From the NCBI GenBank assembly GCA_030622395.1, contig JAUXGF010000070.1:1-9224 (forward strand): a DNA stretch of 9,224 bases, in the 5' to 3' direction. This stretch comes from Calditrichaceae bacterium (GTDB lineage Bacteria; Calditrichota; Calditrichia; Calditrichales; Calditrichaceae). Positions 6,065 to 9,224 of this stretch are shown here, one piece after another (within the stretch, counting starts at the first letter, position 1; each line of letters begins with the position of its first letter). A program made the position numbers and the translations under genes. The notes below the pieces were generated by a model, which saw only the letters and a program-made list of their open reading frames with translations, was not told the origin of the DNA and did no database searches.

Positions 6065-6099
6065 GGTGAGGGTTGGGTCATAATCTTCCAACCCTCACC
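6065..6099. repeat. GC-rich 12-bp perfect hairpin upstream of the GAF gene
   Basis: GGTGAGGGTTGG (6065-6076) is exactly complementary to CCAACCCTCACC (6088-6099) with an 11-base loop. It is the most stable-looking stem of this short type in the window and is strikingly GC-rich for its AT-rich surroundings. No T-run follows on the plus strand, so ordinary intrinsic termination is not indicated. The GAF gene starts 87 bases downstream. The intervening bases are AT-rich without a clear promoter. Confidence 0.65.
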
Positions 6100-6185
6100 G
6101 AGCTATTATCCATATACTCCTAAAAAAGTTTGTTTTTCCTTTTCTTTATGATTAAATTCTTTGTTTTTATTAAGGATATTTTCCT

Positions 6186-7415
6186 GTGTATAATTATATT
6201 TATTTATACCTGCTCACAATAGCGGGTATTTTTATTGAATTTTCTTTTTTAGGAACTGTCGGCAATTTTTTACTAAAAATAGTTATTTTTGCCTGCATTT
6301 CATATTTTTTATACGAACTGTGGAAAAACCGCCCGGAAGCTGATTTAGAAACAACAATAATTTCTACTGATGATCAAAATCAAGCTAAAGAAAATTCTTT
6401 TGCGTTCCTTGACATAGAACCGACTCAATTGACAGTTTTATTAAAAAGCGAGAAAAAGTACGCCGAGTTTTTAGTCAACCAGTTTTTTATTATATGGAAT
6501 TTTATTTTACCGCATAACGGCTATCTTTTCTATAAAAACAGCGAGGGATCGCTCCGGCTGATGCATAAACAATTACAACAGGGTTTAAGCTGGCATTCTG
6601 ATTTTGACCCGTCCGGTTTTTCATCAATTATAGACAGTAAAGAAGAGATATTGATAGAAAATAATATCGAACCTGCGGAAAAGGTGCTGCCGTTTTACGG
6701 CGATCAGAATTACAAACCCAGCTCATTATTGGCGCTGACTACAGATTTTGAGTCGTCTGAAAAATTGTATTGGATATTTGACGCCGATACACCCGACTTT
6801 TTTAATGTCGAAGACGCAGCGGTTCTAAAAAGTATTAATGATAATACATTATCCATAATCAGCGCGGCGCTGCAAAATAGCGGGCTTGCAAAAGAATACA
6901 AAATTATTGAGCAAAAATTGCAAATTGCAAATCAACTAAACAGCGCTCAAAGCCTGAATGAATGTATTGATAAATTCTGTGAAATTTTAACGGAAGAATT
7001 TGAGGCTTCTAAGCTTACCATAGCTACAAAAATTCGGGATGATAACAAATCTAATAAGGCTGTAATTAAAAAAGCCATCGGCATTGACGATCCGTTTAAA
7101 ACCGGTTATGAGTTTGCGCTTGACGAGGGCTTGAACGGCTGGGTGATATTAAAAAATAAACCATATTTATTGGATGATATTGATAAGGGCGAGTTTTTTG
7201 TCCCGCGGTTTTCCAAAGAGGAAAAAAGTAATTATGATTTACGCTCATTTTTGTCGATACCGTTCCAGTTAGAGTCTGAAGCTATTGGCATGGTGACTCT
7301 TGAACACAAGGAAATTAATAAATATAATAATGAACATAAAAATCGTCTAATAGATTATTGCAACATTCTTTCGTTTGCGTTAAGACGATTTAAAGGATTG
7401 TATAAAATAAAATAA
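6186..7415 (+). CDS. Membrane-anchored GAF-domain protein (probable tandem GAF)
   Basis: This 409-residue protein is probably sensory or signalling, with no recognised output domain. Two hydrophobic segments at about 7-24 and 27-45 anchor it in the membrane. A charged linker leads to a first globular region (about 80-230) whose strand/helix pattern resembles a diverged GAF fold. A predicted helix, AKEYKIIEQKLQIANQLN (235-252), joins it to a clearer GAF domain at about 260-402. That domain has the typical DEGLNGWVILKNKPYLLDD (313-331) and LRSFLSIPFQLESEAIGMVTLEH (352-374) stretches. GAF domains bind small ligands or mediate dimerisation; the ligand here is unknown. The start is GTG at 6186, supported by AGGA at 6173-6176 nine bases upstream. 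The zinc-ribbon gene follows after 14 bases, suggesting one transcript. Assignment of the second GAF is firm; the first is tentative. Confidence 0.82.
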   Translation: MYNYIYLYLLTIAGIFIEFSFLGTVGNFLLKIVIFACISYFLYELWKNRPEADLETTIISTDDQNQAKENSFAFLDIEPTQLTVLLKSEKKYAEFLVNQFFIIWNFILPHNGYLFYKNSEGSLRLMHKQLQQGLSWHSDFDPSGFSSIIDSKEEILIENNIEPAEKVLPFYGDQNYKPSSLLALTTDFESSEKLYWIFDADTPDFFNVEDAAVLKSINDNTLSIISAALQNSGLAKEYKIIEQKLQIANQLNSAQSLNECIDKFCEILTEEFEASKLTIATKIRDDNKSNKAVIKKAIGIDDPFKTGYEFALDEGLNGWVILKNKPYLLDDIDKGEFFVPRFSKEEKSNYDLRSFLSIPFQLESEAIGMVTLEHKEINKYNNEHKNRLIDYCNILSFALRRFKGLYKIK

Positions 7416-7429
7416 TGATTGGAGGATAA

Positions 7430-7624
7430 ATGGCTAAGAGACAGGATTTTGCAAGTAAGACGGCAAAAAAAGAAAAACATGGGAAAGCATGCCCGGTATG
7501 CGGTGAAATTTTTACGCATGTATTATCTGTTAATTTAGAGTCGTCAAAAAAAGAAGGCGCTTATCATTTTGTTGAACGCAATGTAGGCGTTTGTAAATGT
7601 AATGAAAAAGAGATTTATGGTTAA
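7430..7624 (+). CDS. Small zinc-ribbon protein of unknown function
   Basis: A 64-residue, lysine-rich, basic protein. CPVCGE at 21-26 and CKC at 55-57 (Cys55 and Cys57) supply four cysteines, enough for one zinc-ribbon site. The second pair is C-x-C rather than the common C-x2-C. Between them lies a predicted beta-rich stretch (28-53). There is no membrane segment or signal peptide. A strong GGAGG at 7421-7425, four bases before the ATG, and the 14-base distance from the GAF gene support a real translated gene in the same operon. Two terminator-like hairpins follow immediately. I recognise the shape as a conserved small hypothetical protein but not a function; RNA or ribosome binding is possible from the basic, zinc-ribbon character and is speculation. 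Confidence 0.8.
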   Translation: MAKRQDFASKTAKKEKHGKACPVCGEIFTHVLSVNLESSKKEGAYHFVERNVGVCKCNEKEIYG

Positions 7625-7670
7625 GTTGATATAATAACCGTATATCTTTGATTAACTTATAATTTTTTTT
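7622..7670 (+). terminator. Hairpin plus T8 at the end of the GAF/zinc-ribbon operon
   Basis: TAAGTT (7622-7627) pairs with AACTTA (7654-7659), and inside it GATATA (7628-7633) pairs with TATATC (7641-7646), with a seven-base bulge. TAA and eight T residues (7663-7670) follow. The stem is AT-rich and overlaps the stop codon of the zinc-ribbon gene. It is probably the first of two stacked terminators. Confidence 0.4.
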
Positions 7671-7682
7671 ATACCTTAAGGA

Positions 7683-7710
7683 GTCAATTCAAGTGAATTG
7701 ACTTTTTTTT
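7683..7710 (+). terminator. Strong intrinsic terminator
   Basis: GTCAATTC (7683-7690) is exactly complementary to GAATTGAC (7695-7702) with the loop AAGT, and eight T residues follow (7703-7710). It terminates the rightward operon. Its T-tract touches the stop codon of the convergent phosphoesterase gene (7709-7711). On the minus strand the stem has no T-run after it, so it probably works mainly in one direction. Confidence 0.85.
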
Positions 7711-8182
7711 ATTCATCCAAATGTATTAATTCCACTTCCACTACTTTGTCGGATATTTTCAGTATAGCCACTGTCCCGCTTTTTGTATACTTTGGCATAG
7801 AAGCACTTCCCGGATTTATAAAATGTATATTATTATAAATTTTATGTTCATATTGATGCGTATGTCCAAATATAACGATATCCGCTTTTTTATTCATTTT
7901 AAACAATTGATAGGCAAAATTTTGAGGCGTGCCGATAATGTGCGTAAGGCATATCGTCCGTGCGGCAAGTTTAAAAAAATCTATCCGGTTATAGCGGCTA
8001 ACAAGCGGGAAAGTATCCATATTGCCGTAAACCGCTTTTACCGGGGCGATTGTACTCAAGTCATTAATAATATCCTCCGAGCCAATGTCTCCGGCATGGA
8101 TGATTTGCTGTACATCCTTAAAGACCTCAAGAACCGCCGCGGGTAATTTATTATGTGTATCTGATATCAAGCCGATTTTCAC
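7709..8182 (-). CDS. YfcE/MJ0936-type metallophosphoesterase
   Basis: A small cytoplasmic phosphodiesterase-type enzyme of 157 residues with a two-metal calcineurin-like fold. From the preferred start all metal motifs are present in order: DTH (Asp8, His10), GDIG (Asp32), GNMD (Asn54), LTH (His81) and GHTH (His107, His109). They are followed by INPGSAS (122-128), characteristic of this family. The physiological substrate is unknown; relatives hydrolyse bis-p-nitrophenyl phosphate in vitro. The preferred start is GTG at 8182, because the family begins directly with (M/V)KIGLISDTH. AAGGA lies five bases upstream, and a TATAAT lies just upstream at 8207-8212. A longer reading from 8245 would add 21 residues of unconserved sequence. 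It is convergent with the zinc-ribbon gene and lies 148 bases downstream of the MFS gene on the same strand. Confidence 0.92.
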   Translation of the reverse strand: MKIGLISDTHNKLPAAVLEVFKDVQQIIHAGDIGSEDIINDLSTIAPVKAVYGNMDTFPLVSRYNRIDFFKLAARTICLTHIIGTPQNFAYQLFKMNKKADIVIFGHTHQYEHKIYNNIHFINPGSASMPKYTKSGTVAILKISDKVVEVELIHLDE

Positions 8183-8187
8183 GTTTA

Positions 8188-8192
8188 TCCTT
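8188..8192 (-). promoter_or_regulatory. Ribosome binding site deciding the phosphoesterase start
   Basis: Read on the minus strand this is AAGGA, five bases before the GTG at 8182-8180. It supports the short form of the phosphoesterase over the form starting at 8245. Confidence 0.6.
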
Positions 8193-8206
8193 TTGCGCTT
8201 AATGTG

Positions 8207-8212
8207 ATTATA
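8207..8212 (-). promoter_or_regulatory. Candidate -10 box for the phosphoesterase gene
   Basis: On the minus strand this is a perfect TATAAT, placing a start near 8200, about 18 bases before the GTG. No good -35 hexamer is found at 16-18 bases, so it is weak alone. If real, it lies inside the longer reading frame and so rules out the 8245 start. Confidence 0.28.
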
Positions 8213-8330
8213 ACCCCAAGAAATCGCATTCGCTTTGCCCTGCATAAAAGTATTTTAAATATCCCGACGGGTCAACTTGAAAATAGTCCGCTCCCGAATC
8301 ATTTTTGAATTTGTTAATTGTGATTTTTTA

Positions 8331-9224
8331 TTATTTCATCTTATGTGCATTCATACCGAGTTCCAGTCCATGTCCATCGGGACTCAGTTCTTTTTTTCTT
8401 AATAAAAATGCAAAGAACAAACCTGCAAAACCAAGCGTTGAAAAAATCCACATACCCATAGTGTATCCGCCGCTAAAGTCATTTGACCAACCTATTAAAA
8501 GATTGAATCCCGCCAGACCAATATTTTGAATCATTGTCATCAGTCCATAAGCGGTGCCCAATTTAGATTGATCAACGATAAGCGCTACCGAAGGCCACAT
8601 AACCGCCGGAATAAGCGAAAATGAAATACCCATAATTGCCATAGGTACGAGCAGATGAATATCTGAATAAGCCATTATTAAATAAACAGGAACAAGCAAT
8701 ATCGAGCCAAACATCATTAGCAATGATCGTTTGCCGATTTTATCGGCAAGCAGCCCAAACAGGGGAGTAAAGAACATTGCGAAAAGAGTAAGCAGGCTTG
8801 ATAAGAATCCGCCGTATTCGCGGCTTACGCCATGTTCCAAAATAAAGAACTTCACGGCAAAAGTCTGGAAAGGGAAAATAGCGGAATAAAACGTTACACA
8901 AAGTAAAGTGATCAGCCAAAACGAAGCGCTGAATTTAAAAAGGCTTCTAATGTTAATCTCATCCTGTTTTTCAAAGGAGCCCAAAGTATATTTCCGCTCA
9001 GCGGTGACGTCCATTGTCCAGTAAATGATAACAGCTAAAACTGAAATCACCGCCGCTCCGACAGCTATTAAAAGAGGCGGCTGCCAGTTGTTATAAAACA
9101 TCTTTGCCCAGCTTGGAGAATTTAAGGCGGCGAAAGAGCCCAATCGGGCAATTGTTAAATTTAATCCAAAAGCAAAGGAAAGTTCTTTTCCTTTAAACCA
9201 TCGGGCAATTACAGTTGTTACGGC
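8331..9224 (-). CDS. MFS transporter, MFSD1-like (5' end beyond window)
   Basis: This is the C-terminal 297 residues of a major facilitator superfamily permease. The reading frame is open to the window edge, with no start needed at the TTG near 9143. The first visible residues, RWFKGKELSFAFGLNLTIAR (8-27), and then LGS match the family signature after TM4. An MFS motif-A repeat, FGLLADKIGKRS (156-167), follows the middle loop. Later come MGISFSLIPAVMWPSVAL and LGTAYGLMTMIQNIGLAG, which resemble vertebrate MFSD1, a lysosomal dipeptide exporter (recalled family knowledge). About eight hydrophobic helices are visible. The C-terminus is short, charged and ends AHKMK. The bacterial substrate is unknown; peptide or amino-acid transport is a guess by homology. 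No clear terminator lies in the 148 bases before the phosphoesterase gene, so read-through is possible. Confidence 0.88.
   Translation of the reverse strand, partial: AVTTVIARWFKGKELSFAFGLNLTIARLGSFAALNSPSWAKMFYNNWQPPLLIAVGAAVISVLAVIIYWTMDVTAERKYTLGSFEKQDEINIRSLFKFSASFWLITLLCVTFYSAIFPFQTFAVKFFILEHGVSREYGGFLSSLLTLFAMFFTPLFGLLADKIGKRSLLMMFGSILLVPVYLIMAYSDIHLLVPMAIMGISFSLIPAVMWPSVALIVDQSKLGTAYGLMTMIQNIGLAGFNLLIGWSNDFSGGYTMGMWIFSTLGFAGLFFAFLLRKKELSPDGHGLELGMNAHKMK

Noticed and set aside
8183..8245. N-terminal extension of the phosphoesterase
   Set aside because: The family starts at KIGLISDTH. The extra 21 residues look unconserved, a good ribosome binding site serves the GTG at 8182 and a TATAAT lies within the extension.

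Overview
The window is AT-rich bacterial chromosome with ordinary housekeeping and envelope genes separated by unusually repeat-laden intergenic spaces. Gene content (undecaprenyl-diphosphatase, NSS-family Na+ symporter, DNA polymerase III delta, an ECF sigma factor with its zinc anti-sigma factor, GAF-domain protein, YfcE-type phosphoesterase, MFSD1-like MFS carrier) fits a free-living bacterium. The AT-richness, the REP-like palindromes built on GTCATTTCGA...GAAATCT and the degenerate short-period repeats suggest a member of the FCB group or a neighbouring candidate phylum (Marinimicrobia, Calditrichota, KSB1 or Cloacimonadota type). That placement is an inference from style; no single marker proves it.

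Layout. 1-463 is a divergent regulatory region. It carries a Shine-Dalgarno and a candidate promoter for a leftward gene outside the window, a 45-nt perfect-stem palindrome, and a candidate promoter plus a 5'-UTR hairpin for uppP (464-1273). 1274-1559 is filled by a period-8 degenerate array running into a period-7 element. An NSS symporter (1560-3020) and holA (3031-4032) follow 10 nt apart and are probably co-transcribed. 4033-4415 carries a second copy of the period-7 element and a candidate ECF-type promoter in front of the sigma-factor gene (4416-5018). The anti-sigma gene (5187-5723) follows after an unusually long 168-nt gap. 5724-6185 holds a 176-bp inverted-repeat (MITE/REP-like) element and a GC-rich 12-bp hairpin. 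A membrane-anchored protein with one GAF domain and a probable second (6186-7415) is followed 14 nt later by a 64-residue zinc-ribbon protein (7430-7624), then by two stacked terminator-like hairpins. The last two genes are on the minus strand: a small metallophosphoesterase (7709-8182) and, upstream of it, the 3' part of an MFSD1-like transporter (8331-9224) running off the window edge.

How the genes relate. The sigma and anti-sigma genes form a classical membrane-stress signalling pair, and the GAF protein downstream may belong to the same signalling theme, though nothing in the sequence ties them functionally. The other genes look independent. No defence system, CRISPR array, phage or transposase gene, tRNA or rRNA was seen. 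The most unusual content is non-coding: two copies of a compound element made of 7-bp units in opposite orientations, differing from each other by whole numbers of 7-bp units.
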